Under the pieces are notes generated by a model. The model was not told the DNA's origin and did not search any database. It was given only the letters and a program-made list of their open reading frames with translations. From Thermosynechococcaceae cyanobacterium MS004 (GTDB lineage Bacteria; Cyanobacteriota; Cyanobacteriia; Thermosynechococcales; Thermosynechococcaceae): a stretch of 64,000 bases of DNA. Within the stretch, counting starts at the first letter, position 1. Each line of letters opens with the position of its first letter. The position numbers and the translations under genes were made by a program. The stretch is from positions 62,001 through 126,000 of the forward strand of contig JAKRSB010000101.1 in assembly GCA_022402525.1 (NCBI GenBank), given 5' to 3'. This document shows positions 8,607 to 17,828 of the stretch, one piece after another.

Positions 8607-9860
8607 TCAAATCTGATGCTCCATCCCACCTTTTATCACGGTCCATTGGGTGATGGGTGACATGGCTTTCCAGCCCATAAATCGACCGACAGGGGCTGCA
8701 CGCTGCACTGCAATGCGCGTCAGGTCTCCGCCGAGGGTTTGCTGCCCCTCCAAAATCACCTGCTCACTTTCAAGGGTGACGGCGTTGACGACGAGTTTTC
8801 CTCCAGGCTTGAGGGCTGTCCAGCAAGTTGATACTATGCCCTCGCTAGTGACGCCTCCGCCAATAAAGATTGCGTCTGGGGCGGGTAAACCTTGAAGGGC
8901 ATCGGGGGCTTTCCCAGACACTATCTGAAGTTCTGGGGTGCCGAGGGCTGAGGCATTCTGGGCAATGAAGCCTAGTCGCTCTGGGTGCTGCTCAATGGCG
9001 ATCGCACGGCATCTGGAATGGCTCCGCATCCACTCAATGGCAATGGATCCGCAGCCAGCACCAATATCCCAAAGTAGCTGACCAGGGGCGGGGGCGAGTG
9101 CGGCGAGGGTGATGGCTCTGACCTCTCGTTTGGTGAGCTGTCCATCATGGCGGTAGACACTATCCGGCAATCCGGCCAGTCGGGAGAAGGCAGTGTTGTT
9201 TCCGCCCAGAAGCAGCGGAACAGGAGGACAGGCGATCGCCAAAACATTTAGCGCCGCGATTTCTAAGGAAAAATCTTCCTGACTCCAGTCCGAAGCGAGG
9301 CCATCCAGACGGTGCTCCTTGACGCCGCCCAGGTGTTCTAAAACCGTGAGAGCACTTTGGCCAAATCCACGGTCGGCCAGCAGTTGAGCAACGACTCTAG
9401 GGGTATGTTTCCCTTCACTGAGAACTAGAATCCGTGCGTTGGGATAGAGAAGCCCTTGGAGGAGGGTTGGGTTGCGGCCACAGAGGCTGATGGTTTCAAC
9501 CTCCGTAAACGTCCAGCCGAGGCGAGCACAGGCCAAGCTAAAGGCAGAGGGTGCCGGAATAATGGTCATCTCGGCGATCGCTAGTTTTCGCAGCAGCGTG
9601 ACCCCAACGCCATAGCAGAGGGGATCACCACTGGCTAGAATGCAGACCGGCTGTCCTTGGCGCTTGAGAATCTCAGCAATGGAGGCTTCAAAGGGTGCTG
9701 TCCAGGGCAGCTTTTCCCGTGGGTCGTCCGGCGGCAGCATCGCGAGGTGCCGTTTTCCGCCGACCAAAACTGTGGCGTGATTAACAAGGGCACGCGCAAC
9801 CGGACTCAGCCCTGCCAGTCCATCTTCGCCAATTCCAACCACTGAAAGCCACGGACTCAA
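8607..9860 (-). CDS. cobL: Precorrin-6Y C5,15-methyltransferase (CbiE-CbiT fusion)
   Basis: 417-residue bifunctional enzyme of cobalamin biosynthesis. The N-terminal half is CbiE-like (WLSVVGIGEDGLAGLS at the start, LASGDPLCYGVG in the SAM-binding region), and the C-terminal half is CbiT-like (LWDIGAGCGSIAIEWMR, the SAM motif I, near residue 260). It methylates C5 and C15 of the corrin ring and decarboxylates the acetate side chain at C12. The reading frame starts at TTG (9860), with no obvious ATG; no Shine-Dalgarno motif is clear, so the start is uncertain by several codons. No cobalamin riboswitch is seen upstream. Confidence 0.93.
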   Translation of the reverse strand: MSPWLSVVGIGEDGLAGLSPVARALVNHATVLVGGKRHLAMLPPDDPREKLPWTAPFEASIAEILKRQGQPVCILASGDPLCYGVGVTLLRKLAIAEMTIIPAPSAFSLACARLGWTFTEVETISLCGRNPTLLQGLLYPNARILVLSEGKHTPRVVAQLLADRGFGQSALTVLEHLGGVKEHRLDGLASDWSQEDFSLEIAALNVLAIACPPVPLLLGGNNTAFSRLAGLPDSVYRHDGQLTKREVRAITLAALAPAPGQLLWDIGAGCGSIAIEWMRSHSRCRAIAIEQHPERLGFIAQNASALGTPELQIVSGKAPDALQGLPAPDAIFIGGGVTSEGIVSTCWTALKPGGKLVVNAVTLESEQVILEGQQTLGGDLTRIAVQRAAPVGRFMGWKAMSPITQWTVIKGGMEHQI

Positions 9861-9919
9861 GGTGGGTGCTGCTCCTGCTAGAGTTTGAATGAAGGATTTG
9901 AATGGCTGAGTTTAATCAG

Positions 9920-10074
9920 ACGTGAGTTCGACAAAAAACAACCGCCCCTCATCCTCCCATCCTCCTTCTCCCTAGGGAGAAGGAGGGGCAATTAAAAATC
10001 AACCTTCTTAAGCCCCTCGCCTTTGGGAGAGGGGTTTGGGGTGAGGGGTTTCAAGTGCATCATTGAACTCACGT
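9920..10074. mobile_element. MITE family A, copy 1 (155 bp)
   Basis: Non-coding element with inverted ends ACGTGAGTTC and GAACTCACGT, flanked on both sides by the 7-bp direct repeat TAATCAG (9913-9919 and 10075-10081). Internally it has a hairpin (CCTCCTTCTCC / AGAAGGAGG around CTAGGG) and a second GC-rich inverted segment (GCCCCTCGCC...GGTGAGGGG). Two near-identical copies occur at 13815 and 53070. There is no open frame, so it must rely on a transposase encoded elsewhere. It occupies the middle of the 373-bp interval between cobL and the DUF3593 gene. Confidence 0.88.
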
Positions 10075-10198
10075 TAATCAGTGATTTAATCGATAGGATC
10101 TACTCACTGGCATCCGTTGGATCGGGCGGGAAGTCACGGGCTTAATTCATTGCGATCCGGCTCTTTCCTGCCCAGCCATAACGTTCAAGTCTTGATAT

Positions 10199-10240
10199 CA
10201 GAATCATGACACCAGAATCATGACACCGAACCCATGACGA
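10199..10240. repeat. 14-bp tandem array overlapping the DUF3593 start codon
   Basis: Three units of the type CAGAATCATGACAC. Each contains an ATG in the same position, and the last unit (CGAACCCATGACGA) contains the actual start codon of the following gene. The array could therefore alter the leader length without moving the start. Confidence 0.75.
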
Positions 10241-10545
10241 AAGAAACCCTGTTTGCCCTTTCCCTGTTTCCTTACCTGGGATTTCTTTGGTTCCTCACCA
10301 AGTCTAAACAGGCTCCCAAACTAGCGCTCTGGGGATTTTACATGACCCTGGTGTTTGTTGCAGTCACGATTCCGGCGGGGCTTTATGCCCAGAACGTTTT
10401 GGGACAGTCCTTGGCCAATGTTGACCCGATTCATGGTGGCGCCGAGTTCTTTCTGACCCTAGCTAATGTTTTGGTGGTGTTGGGCTTTCGACAGGCACTC
10501 CAGCAAATCAAGGCGCTAAAAGAGCCGCCGACCAAAACGCCCTAA
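10234..10545 (+). CDS. DUF3593 membrane protein
   Basis: 103 residues, starting MTKETLFALSLFPYLGFLWF. The protein is nearly all membrane: helices at about 5-22, 31-52 and 68-90, with the conserved polar segment NVDPIHGGAEFFLTLAN between the last two. It matches the DUF3593 family shared by cyanobacteria and plant plastids, as I recall it. Function is unknown; a photosynthetic-membrane location is an inference from the distribution. No operon partner. Confidence 0.85.
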   Translation: MTKETLFALSLFPYLGFLWFLTKSKQAPKLALWGFYMTLVFVAVTIPAGLYAQNVLGQSLANVDPIHGGAEFFLTLANVLVVLGFRQALQQIKALKEPPTKTP

Positions 10546-10610
10546 TTCGTCATTTCAGGACGCTTTAAGGATGGTGACACCTGAGCCAATTCTTTCCTAC
10601 ACCCTTTTAG

Positions 10611-10659
10611 CTTGCTCTCTAGACCTGCTCTCTAGACTTGCTTTCTAACCTTGCTCTCC
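10611..10659. repeat. 14-bp tandem array downstream of DUF3593
   Basis: About three and a half units close to CTTGCTCTCTAGAC between convergent genes. Confidence 0.75.
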
Positions 10660-10677
10660 AATCATCAGGAACTGAAG

Positions 10678-11133
10678 TTAGAGCGTTTTGAGGTAGCTCA
10701 ATAAGTCTGCCATCTCCTTAGGCGTTGCCTGGAACTTTGGCATAGGGGGAGTTTGACCGCTTGTAATTTGTTGAATGAGGCTCCACTCAGAGCGTCGACT
10801 CGATACACCATGAAGGCTAGGGCCTACCCTCCCATCGGCCATCACCCCATGACAGCCCGCACAGTTGAGCTGAAAAATGGAGTGGCCTCGGTTCATTTCG
10901 CCCCGGATGGATAAGACCTTCTGGACATAGGGATCAGAATGCTGCCAATAGTAAATGCCAGCCCAGACCCCACCAGCAACAAAGGCGATCGCCACAATAG
11001 CGCCCAACACCGTCCACCAGGCCTGCCGAACGATAATCTCAGCGGTGTTAACCTCAGCGGTATTAACCTCAGCGGTGAATGCTGAAGGGTCTTCCAAAAT
11101 CTTTTGCTCCAATGTCCCGTTTTGGTGCGACAA
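10678..11133 (-). CDS. cytM: Membrane-anchored cytochrome c, CytM
   Basis: 151-residue c-type cytochrome. The heme motif CAGCH is in NCAGCHGVMADGRVGPSLHG, and the methionine axial ligand is likely in TPPMPKFQ; the C-terminal EMADLLSYLKTL is typical of CytM. One N-terminal transmembrane helix (AIVAIAFVAGGVWAGIYYW) anchors it. CytM is a low-potential cytochrome c found in most cyanobacteria and linked to control of photosynthesis and respiration balance. The N-terminal cytoplasmic tail carries a pentapeptide repeat (TAEVN TAEVN TAEII), longer than usual. The start is non-ATG (TTG at 11133) or further in; this is uncertain. Confidence 0.85.
   Translation of the reverse strand: MSHQNGTLEQKILEDPSAFTAEVNTAEVNTAEIIVRQAWWTVLGAIVAIAFVAGGVWAGIYYWQHSDPYVQKVLSIRGEMNRGHSIFQLNCAGCHGVMADGRVGPSLHGVSSRRSEWSLIQQITSGQTPPMPKFQATPKEMADLLSYLKTL
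11038..11082 (-). repeat. 15-bp in-frame tandem repeat inside cytM (3 units)
   Basis: Three units close to CTCAGCGGTGTTAAC (plus-strand reading) encode the TAEVN-type pentapeptides of the N-terminal tail of CytM, before the membrane helix. Confidence 0.85.
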
Positions 11134-11365
11134 CTGTTTGATAAAGCTTTTTTTTGATAAAACTTTCTAATACATAACTTATCGTAAAGTTTCTTAGTGA
11201 TGCATCCCAGTTTACAGTCTAGTCTTTACAGAACTTAAACTCTTTGCCTCAGCACTTTGAGGATTGGTGCTCAGGGTCGAAGCTGAAGCCTTCAGCGCAA
11301 TGGGACTGGGTTATTCCAGAAAGCTGCTGCAAATAAATTTCTGCGAGTAAAATGCTGCAAGTCAA

Positions 11366-13612
11366 CTACTGCACAACGGTTTGCATCAGCCTGCCCCACA
11401 GGGCGGCGGCTTGACCGCTGCTGCCGGAGGTGGGGGTGTTGTCATCATTGCCGAGCCAGACTCCGGTCAATAGCCCCTGACTTGGCACAAACCCAATAAA
11501 CCATAGGTCTCGGTTGTCGTCTGTGGTGCCTGTCTTGCCAGCTTCTCCACGCCCTAGTCCAGCAGCGCGTCCAGTGCCGGAGCGGACAACGCCTTGCAGC
11601 AGATCTGTCATGGTGTTGGCGATCGCTGGAGGCAACACCTGAATGGCGGCATCCTGGCTATCCTGGTGGCTATACATCACCCGACAGGTTTGAATCGCAT
11701 TGGGGGTGGTGCAGTCTCCTGCATCAGAAATCTTGCGAATGGCAAGGGGTGGATTTTTGCGCCCTTCGTTTGCGACTACAGCATAGGCACGCGCCATTTC
11801 TAGTAAGGTTGATTCGCTTTGCCCTAGCACTAGACCAGGAACTGCTGCAAGCTTGGATTCAACCCCCATACGCCTTGCGGTTTGGATTACGCGATTTAGC
11901 CCGACGGTCTGAGCCACCCGCAGGGCAATGGGATTTTCAGAGAGGGTCAGTCCGGTTGCGAGATCCATCTGCCCAGATTGAGCATTGCAGCCTGCAAAAG
12001 ACTGGCCTTCCCAAGAGACGGGTGCACAGGAAAAGACCGTACTGGGGGAAATCCCTTGCTCAATAGCGGCGGTGTAGGCAAACAGCTTAAAGGTAGAACC
12101 GGGCTGCCTTAGAGCCTGGGTGGCGCGGTTAAACTGACTTTTGCGGTAGCTGGTGCCGCCCACCATCGCCAAAATCTCGCTTTTACGAAAGTCAAAGGTC
12201 ACGATCGCCCCTTGGGAGTAGCCATAGGAAGCCCCGTTGCTCTCCACGTCGCTCACGAGCATGGACTCAGCCTGGGCCTGGATCTTAGGGTCAAGGGCCG
12301 TTTCCACAATAAAGTTGCCCTCTTGGGCCAGATCCTTGCCTAAAAGCTGCTCTAGCTCGTCAAATACATAGCTGTAGTAGTAGGGGGCAAGGTTGCTCTG
12401 GAGCTCCTGCTTGGCTCTGGGGCTAATTTCAATGCGCGATCGCCTTGCCCGTTCTGCATCGCTGGCGGAAATGCGCCCCTGCTCCGCCATGCGGGTAATG
12501 ACGCGATTCCGGTACTCCACCGCAGCGCTATAGTCCTGCACCGGATTGAAGCTATTGGGCGCAGGGAGAATGCCCACGAGGGTTGCAGCCTCAGAAATGC
12601 TTAAGTCTTTGGCCGACTTCCCAAAATAAAACTGAGCCGCATCCTCAAACCCGCTGGCGTAGGCTCCCAAATAAACCTTATTGAGATAGCTCAGGAGCAG
12701 CTCATCCTTGCTGTAGTAGGTTTCAAGTTTGAGGGCCACAATCGCCTCGCGAACCTTCCGCCCCAGGGAATCTTCCGTCCCCACATAGCTGCGGAATAGG
12801 CTCCGCGAGAGCTGCTGGGTGATGGTGCTGCCCCCTTCTCGGAGACGACCGCCCGAAATGTTGGTAAAGATCGCGCGGGACACCCCTAAAGGATCTACTC
12901 CAAAGTGCCAGTAATAGCGGCTGTCTTCTGAGGCCAAGAGCGCCTGAATCACGAAGGGCGAATAGTCTGAGAGCTGCTTGAGTTCGGTGTGGCCCTTAAT
13001 CTGCACCTGGTTCAGTGGTGTTTGGTCACGGGCTAGCACCACGATGGGCCCCTGTAGAGACGCGGGTAGAGGAGTTACCGAAATATTTTGCCAAGCCACA
13101 GCCAAGCTGACCGCACCCACACCAAACAGACCCGTCAGGCCATACAGCAGGCCCCTCATTATTTTGACTTTTGCGGGGGGGGGGTCCATAAACTGAACCC
13201 GAACGGCGGCTTCTAGATCGGGCGGGCCGAGGGTTAAAACATCTTTATGGCGGAGTTCGTAGGCTTTGAGCCTTTGCTTCTTTTTGAAAACGCCGTTGGT
13301 TGACTGCTCATCCCGAATGAAAAAGGCGCGGCGTTTGGGGTCGCGCTTGAGGGTGGCGTGGAGCTGACTGACGATGGGATTGCGCACCACAATGTCGCTA
13401 CTGCGGGAGCTGCGCCCAATGGTATAGCGATCGCCTAGCAGTGGATAGACCGTGGCCTTCGCGTCCCCCGCCTCCTGAATCCACAGTTCCGGCACCCTCG
13501 CGTCTTTCCGCAACACGAGCTTAGAAAAGTGAACACGCGCCTGGAATTTCTGGACGACTTGGGAGAGATTCGTTAGGACAGTGCGCGACTGAGGGGGTTC
13601 AGGAGGGCTCAT
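11366..13612 (-). CDS. PBP1A-type bifunctional penicillin-binding protein with N-terminal FHA domain
   Basis: About 748 residues from the ATG at 13612 (a TTG five codons upstream is less likely). Order: FHA domain at about 45-135 (YTIGRSSRSSDIVVRNPIVS with the phosphothreonine-binding R and S, and the following STNG), a proline run, one transmembrane helix (about 155-177), GT51 glycosyltransferase (EDSRYYWHFGVDP, GGSTITQQLSR), then a transpeptidase with SxxK in RQPGSTFKLF (about 504), SEN, and KTGTTDD (about 693). It polymerises and cross-links peptidoglycan on the periplasmic side. The FHA domain faces the cytoplasm and would bind phosphothreonine proteins. A run of ten G (13175-13184) encodes the proline linker. 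Confidence 0.94.
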   Translation of the reverse strand: MSPPEPPQSRTVLTNLSQVVQKFQARVHFSKLVLRKDARVPELWIQEAGDAKATVYPLLGDRYTIGRSSRSSDIVVRNPIVSQLHATLKRDPKRRAFFIRDEQSTNGVFKKKQRLKAYELRHKDVLTLGPPDLEAAVRVQFMDPPPAKVKIMRGLLYGLTGLFGVGAVSLAVAWQNISVTPLPASLQGPIVVLARDQTPLNQVQIKGHTELKQLSDYSPFVIQALLASEDSRYYWHFGVDPLGVSRAIFTNISGGRLREGGSTITQQLSRSLFRSYVGTEDSLGRKVREAIVALKLETYYSKDELLLSYLNKVYLGAYASGFEDAAQFYFGKSAKDLSISEAATLVGILPAPNSFNPVQDYSAAVEYRNRVITRMAEQGRISASDAERARRSRIEISPRAKQELQSNLAPYYYSYVFDELEQLLGKDLAQEGNFIVETALDPKIQAQAESMLVSDVESNGASYGYSQGAIVTFDFRKSEILAMVGGTSYRKSQFNRATQALRQPGSTFKLFAYTAAIEQGISPSTVFSCAPVSWEGQSFAGCNAQSGQMDLATGLTLSENPIALRVAQTVGLNRVIQTARRMGVESKLAAVPGLVLGQSESTLLEMARAYAVVANEGRKNPPLAIRKISDAGDCTTPNAIQTCRVMYSHQDSQDAAIQVLPPAIANTMTDLLQGVVRSGTGRAAGLGRGEAGKTGTTDDNRDLWFIGFVPSQGLLTGVWLGNDDNTPTSGSSGQAAALWGRLMQTVVQ
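13175..13184. repeat. Run of ten G inside the PBP gene
   Basis: Homopolymer G10 on the plus strand (C10 in the coding strand) encoding part of MDPPPAK, exactly between the FHA domain and the membrane helix. Runs of this length are prone to slippage in replication and in sequencing. Confidence 0.95.
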
Positions 13613-13667
13613 GCAACACAGCAGCAACTGCTTGGATAGGGGGCATTGAAGAGGGGTTCAGTCCTTT

Positions 13668-13790
13668 AACTCAATCAATTCAGTTGATTCAACTTGGTTG
13701 ACTCGACTCAATTTATTCAATTCAATTGATTCAATTCGATTTATTCAATTCAATTTATTCAATTCAATCATACTGACTTGGTTCATTGTC
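13668..13790. repeat. Degenerate AT-rich tandem array (ATTCAATT type)
   Basis: About 120 bp of short, partly overlapping units based on TTCAATTCAATTKATTCAA, with imperfect periods of about 9-18 bp. The sequence is rich in short inverted repeats. It lies directly upstream of the PBP gene start, so it may contain the promoter or form a bent AT-rich region. Confidence 0.75.
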
Positions 13791-13814
13791 TAGAGGCGAC
13801 ATGCTGCAAAATTA

Positions 13815-13981
13815 ACGTGAGTTCGATAAAAAACAACCGCCCCTCATTCTCCCATCCTCCTTCGCCCTAGGGAGAAGGAGGGGCAATTAAAAAGCAAGCT
13901 TCTTACGCCCCTCGCCTTTGGGAGAGGGTTTGGGGTGAGGGGCTTAAAGTGCACCCTTCAAGTGCACCATTGAACTCACGT
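13815..13981. mobile_element. MITE family A, copy 2 (167 bp)
   Basis: Same inverted ends as copy 1 (ACGTGAGTTC / GAACTCACGT), flanked by a different 7-bp direct repeat, AAAATTA (13808-13814 and 13982-13988). It is 12 bp longer than copy 1 because of a small duplication near the right end (AGTGCACCCTTCAAGTGCACC). No coding capacity. Confidence 0.88.
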
Positions 13982-13987
13982 AAAATT

Positions 13988-14004
13988 AGCAATTCCAAAT
14001 TCAA
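13988..14004. repeat. Solitary sequence matching one end of MITE family B
   Basis: AGCAATTCCAAATTCAA matches the terminal 16 bp of the family B element at 60735 (AGCAATTCCAAATTCA). No partner inverted copy was found within about 200 bp, so this may be a solo or decayed end, or chance. Confidence 0.4.
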
Positions 14005-14188
14005 AAAATCTAAGCGGCGCTAGTTCTGAGAATAGGCTGTGAGCCATAGCGACCTTCCCCTCCAAAAGTGGACGGGTAAAGCCCCCCTCTGTTCTCCAAG
14101 TAGGGCGACTGCTATCCCTGAACCCCTCGCAATAGCCTAAATCTTGGTGATGCGATCGTCCTTTTGGGCTGCTTTTTGGGGTGCTGTT

Positions 14189-16831
14189 TCAAAGGGATTT
14201 TAGAAGCTGCTCCTTGGCTTCCGCTAGAGCCTCCTGAAGTTTGCTAGGGTCGCGTCCCCCGGCTTGGGCAAGGTTGGGACGCCCGCCGCCGCCACCGCCG
14301 CAGATTTTGGCGATCGCGCCAATAAACTTACCTGCCTGAAGTCCTTTCTTGACCACGCTGGGGCTAAAGGCCGCCACTAAGCTCACCTTCTGAGCTTCGG
14401 GCGAGGAGCCGAGGATGACTGCCCCTTCCCCAAGCTGCTGGGCAAGCCGTTCTGCTGCAGTTTGGAGGGAGGCCGGATCAACCCCTTCCAGCTCTGCCAC
14501 CAGGAGCTTAAGCTCGCCCACGGTTTCGGCCTGATCTAGAAGCTGGGTCGATTTCACTAGCGCCAGTTCAGATTTGAGGGCTTCCAACTGCTTTTGGGTA
14601 GATTTTAATTCGGTTTGCAGGGCTGTGACGCGCTCAGCAATTTCTTCGGGCTTGGCCTTAAAGCGATCGCCCAGGTCTCGTACCACCGCATCCCGTACGT
14701 TAAGGTACTCCAGTACCGCTGGCCCCGCTACTGCCTCAATCCGACGCACCCCAGAGGCGACCCCTGTTTCCGACACAATTTTGAACAGGCCAATTTCAGC
14801 GGTGTTGTTAACGTGGGTTCCGCCGCATAGCTCCATGGAAACCCCTGGCACATCCATCACGCGCACCTGAGCGCCATACTTTTCGCCAAACATAGCGATC
14901 GCGCCCTTGGCTTTAGCCTCAGCGATGGGCAGTTCTTCAGTATGGGTATTGTGGGCTTCGGCAATCCAGGTGTTGATTTGGTCTTCAATGCGCTGAAGCT
15001 CTTCAGTCGTCAGGCTACGGCTAAAGTTGTAGTCAAATCGCAGTTTGTCAAAGGCGACCAAGGAACCGGCCTGACTAATGGATTCATCAATCCACTTTTT
15101 AAGTGCCGCCTGCAATAGATGGGTAGCGGTATGGTTGGCCTGGGCACGACGGCGACAGGCTCGATCAATTTGGGCGGTGACGGTATCGCCGACCCGCAAT
15201 GTGCCCCGCTCGATTTTGCCGTAGTGGATGAAGATACCCGATTCTTTCTGTACGTCTTCAACGCGCACCACCACATCAGTGCCGGACAGATAACCGCGAT
15301 CTCCCACCTGTCCCCCAGATTCGGCATAGAAGGGGGTTTGATTCAGGGCAATCTGCACTGTTGTTCCGGAGCCAGCGGTTTCAACGGAGTGACCTTCGAT
15401 GAGTAGGGCGACCACCTGAGCAGTGCTGGAAGGTTCGGTGTAGCCCAAAAAGGCTGTGGGGTGAATGTGTTCGGCAAGCTGATCGAGGGCACCTTGCACG
15501 GTGAGGTCAATGGTTTCGTGGGCGGCACGGGCGCGATCGCGTTGTTGCACCATCTCCGCTTCAAAGCCTTCTATATCTACCTCAACCCCACGTTCTGCTG
15601 CAATTTCTTGGGTGAGTTCTAGGGGGAATCCGTAGGTATCGTAGAGGGTAAAGGCATCCAGCCCAGAAATAATGCCCCCAGCGGCACTTAGTAGGATCTC
15701 TTCGAGCAGTTTTTCGCCTCGTCCCAAGGTTTTGAGGAACTGGGCTTCTTCTCGTGCCAGTTCAACTTGAATGAGCGTGTCTCGCTCTCGAACATTTGGG
15801 TAGGCCACTTCAGACAGGGCGATCGCTGTTTCTGCTACCTGGACAATAAACGCGCCTTCAATCCCAATCAACTGCCCGTGGCGCACCACCCGCCGAATTA
15901 AGCGGCGCAGGACATAGCCGCGTCCGGTATTAGACGCTGTAATACCATCGGCGATCATGTGAACCACAGAGCGCACATGATCGCCCACCACTTTTAGTGA
16001 AACTTTGGTTTTCTCATCGGCCCTAAAATAGTCAATGCCAGCTAGATCAGCCGCAGTTTTAATAATGGGGAAAATCAGATCCGTTTCGTAGTTATTGGGC
16101 ACCTGTTGCAGAATCTGAGCCATCCGCTCTAGACCCATGCCCGTATCAATATTTTGGTTTTGCAGCGGCGTGAGGGTGCCCTCCGCGTCGCGGTTGTACT
16201 GCATGAAGACGAGGTTATAAAACTCGATGAAGCGGGTATCGTCTTCAAGGTCAATATTGTCTTCCCCCTGCTCAGGGTGAAAGTCGTAGTACAGCTCTGA
16301 GCAAGGCCCACAAGGCCCCGTTGGCCCCGACACCCAAAAGTTATCGTCTGCCCCCATGCGCTTAATGCGGCTTACAGGCACCCCTACCTGATCACGCCAG
16401 ATCGCAAAGGCTTCATCATCCTCTTCAAACACACTCACCACCACCCGCTCTGGGGGTAGGGCAAAGACTTGAGTGGAAAGCTCCCACGCATAGGCGATCG
16501 CCTGTTCTTTGAAGTAGTCGCCAAAGCTAAAGTTGCCCAGCATCTCAAAAAACGTATGGTGCCGCGCCGTGCGCCCCACGTTTTCGATGTCATTGGTGCG
16601 GATGCATTTTTGGGATGTGGTCGCCCTTGGAAATTCTGCGGTCTGCTGTCCTAAAAAGATTGGTTTGAAGGGCAACATTCCGGCGATTGTCAGCAATACC
16701 GTGGGGTCTTCCGGCACCAGAGAGGCGCTCGGCAAAATTTTGTGGCCCCGCGCTGCAAAAAAGTCTAAAAACGTTTGCCGAATTTGAGCGCCACTGATTT
16801 GAGCACCACTGAGGGAAGACACCATAGCCAT
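14189..16831 (-). CDS. alaS: Alanyl-tRNA synthetase
   Basis: 880 residues, the normal length. Class II catalytic core at the N-terminus ([37 protein letters not shown]). The editing domain has the zinc-type motifs HTATHLL and CGGTH (about residue 670). The C-terminal C-Ala region is glycine-rich ([19 protein letters not shown]). The N-terminus carries a short duplication, [10 protein letters not shown], just before the normal IRQTFLDFF start; this is a 15-bp repeat. Starts at ATG 16831 or 16825. It charges tRNA-Ala and clears Ser/Gly mischarging. Confidence 0.97.
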   Translation of the reverse strand: MAMVSSLSGAQISGAQIRQTFLDFFAARGHKILPSASLVPEDPTVLLTIAGMLPFKPIFLGQQTAEFPRATTSQKCIRTNDIENVGRTARHHTFFEMLGNFSFGDYFKEQAIAYAWELSTQVFALPPERVVVSVFEEDDEAFAIWRDQVGVPVSRIKRMGADDNFWVSGPTGPCGPCSELYYDFHPEQGEDNIDLEDDTRFIEFYNLVFMQYNRDAEGTLTPLQNQNIDTGMGLERMAQILQQVPNNYETDLIFPIIKTAADLAGIDYFRADEKTKVSLKVVGDHVRSVVHMIADGITASNTGRGYVLRRLIRRVVRHGQLIGIEGAFIVQVAETAIALSEVAYPNVRERDTLIQVELAREEAQFLKTLGRGEKLLEEILLSAAGGIISGLDAFTLYDTYGFPLELTQEIAAERGVEVDIEGFEAEMVQQRDRARAAHETIDLTVQGALDQLAEHIHPTAFLGYTEPSSTAQVVALLIEGHSVETAGSGTTVQIALNQTPFYAESGGQVGDRGYLSGTDVVVRVEDVQKESGIFIHYGKIERGTLRVGDTVTAQIDRACRRRAQANHTATHLLQAALKKWIDESISQAGSLVAFDKLRFDYNFSRSLTTEELQRIEDQINTWIAEAHNTHTEELPIAEAKAKGAIAMFGEKYGAQVRVMDVPGVSMELCGGTHVNNTAEIGLFKIVSETGVASGVRRIEAVAGPAVLEYLNVRDAVVRDLGDRFKAKPEEIAERVTALQTELKSTQKQLEALKSELALVKSTQLLDQAETVGELKLLVAELEGVDPASLQTAAERLAQQLGEGAVILGSSPEAQKVSLVAAFSPSVVKKGLQAGKFIGAIAKICGGGGGGRPNLAQAGGRDPSKLQEALAEAKEQLLKSL
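16782..16811 (-). repeat. 15-bp in-frame duplication at the alaS N-terminus
   Basis: Two units, ATTTGAGCGCCACTG and ATTTGAGCACCACTG (plus-strand reading), encode the SGAQI pentapeptide twice in the first 20 residues of AlaS. Confidence 0.8.
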
Positions 16832-16930
16832 TGGAATTCACTTTGAAGTTGCAAGCTTGATTTGTGATTAAAGCAAGGGTTCCATCAGACAAAACCCCCT
16901 CCTTCCATCATGCCTTGCGATCGCCGGATT

Positions 16931-16990
16931 GCGGAATGATATCTCTGGGAATATCTCTTGGGAATATATTTGGGAATATCTCTGGGAATT
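16931..16990. repeat. Short tandem array with GGGAATATCTCT-type unit
   Basis: About five imperfect copies of GGGAATATCTCT between alaS and rsmG, downstream of rsmG on the minus strand. Confidence 0.75.
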
Positions 16991-17003
16991 CCGACCCAGA
17001 CCT

Positions 17004-17828
17004 TTAAGACGGTATCGTGCCAGTCCCCAAGGGGTATTTGGCGGGTAGCCCTTCCTTGCGCGGGAAGCTTGGAGGTGTTGGCTGCGTTTTGCGAAGATAA
17101 AGGCCGTGACGCTGGCCTTGGGTAAGGGGCGTTTGGGTATTACGTAGCTCCACCAGTTCGCCACCGAGGGTGATAAGCGCACGCTGTAGCACGCTCTCCT
17201 CTTCTGCACTCCATTGACCGCGATATAGGATCGCTGTCCCGCCAACTTTCAGGAGGGGTAGGGCATACTCTGCACAGCAGGAAACGGGGCCGACCGCACG
17301 GACAAAAGCCAAGTCATAGGTCGCGCGATCGCGAGGGCTTTGTCCAAAGTTTTCAGCGCGATCGCAGATAGGCGCTGCATTGGACAAGGGTAGATCTTGG
17401 CAGAGCGTTTCGAGGCAGGCCACTTTTTTGCGGGTGGAGTCTAGCAGCGTCACCTGCCAGTGGGGCAAAGCGATCGCGATCGGAATTCCTGGGAAACCGC
17501 CCCCCGTCCCAATATCTACTGCCCGTAAGGTCTGGAGCGCGACTTCTTCCGCTTCAGCGTGCTCCACTTCACGGCGTTTTGTAGATCCGGCCAGCCACGG
17601 TTGAATGCCCCACAATGAGTCCCACAGGTGCTTTTCCCAAAACGCTTCAGGGTCAGTGATGCGCGTGAGGTTAACATTCTGGTTGAGGTCATACATCTGC
17701 CCCAAGAGCCGCTGAAATAGCGCTTGCTGTGCCTGGGAAGGCTGCCAGCCCAAGGTGCTTTCCCACAGGCTAGACAGTGCTGGAAGCGTGAGGTCTGGGT
17801 GGCTAGAGAGTGAGGCATTAGGCATCAT
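17004..17828 (-). CDS. rsmG: 16S rRNA (guanine527-N7)-methyltransferase
   Basis: 274-residue SAM-dependent methyltransferase that modifies G527 of 16S rRNA. SAM motif I is AVDIGTGGGFPGIPIAI, preceded by NLTRITDPEAFWEKHLWDSL and followed by LLDSTRKKVACL, all typical of RsmG. Slightly longer than the usual 210-250 residues because of a C-terminal tail (TQPTPPSFPRKEGLP). Its ATG overlaps the stop codon of the upstream small gene in a TAATG arrangement, so translation is probably coupled. Confidence 0.94.
   Translation of the reverse strand: MMPNASLSSHPDLTLPALSSLWESTLGWQPSQAQQALFQRLLGQMYDLNQNVNLTRITDPEAFWEKHLWDSLWGIQPWLAGSTKRREVEHAEAEEVALQTLRAVDIGTGGGFPGIPIAIALPHWQVTLLDSTRKKVACLETLCQDLPLSNAAPICDRAENFGQSPRDRATYDLAFVRAVGPVSCCAEYALPLLKVGGTAILYRGQWSAEEESVLQRALITLGGELVELRNTQTPLTQGQRHGLYLRKTQPTPPSFPRKEGLPAKYPLGTGTIPS

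Larger units (their letters stand above)
13613..14188. other. Repeat-rich intergenic region
   Basis: 576 bp with no gene. It contains a degenerate ATTCAATT-type array (13668-13790), a MITE family A copy (13815-13981), and a stretch resembling one end of MITE family B (13988-14004). The segment from 14010 to 14188 shows nothing recognisable. Confidence 0.7.
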
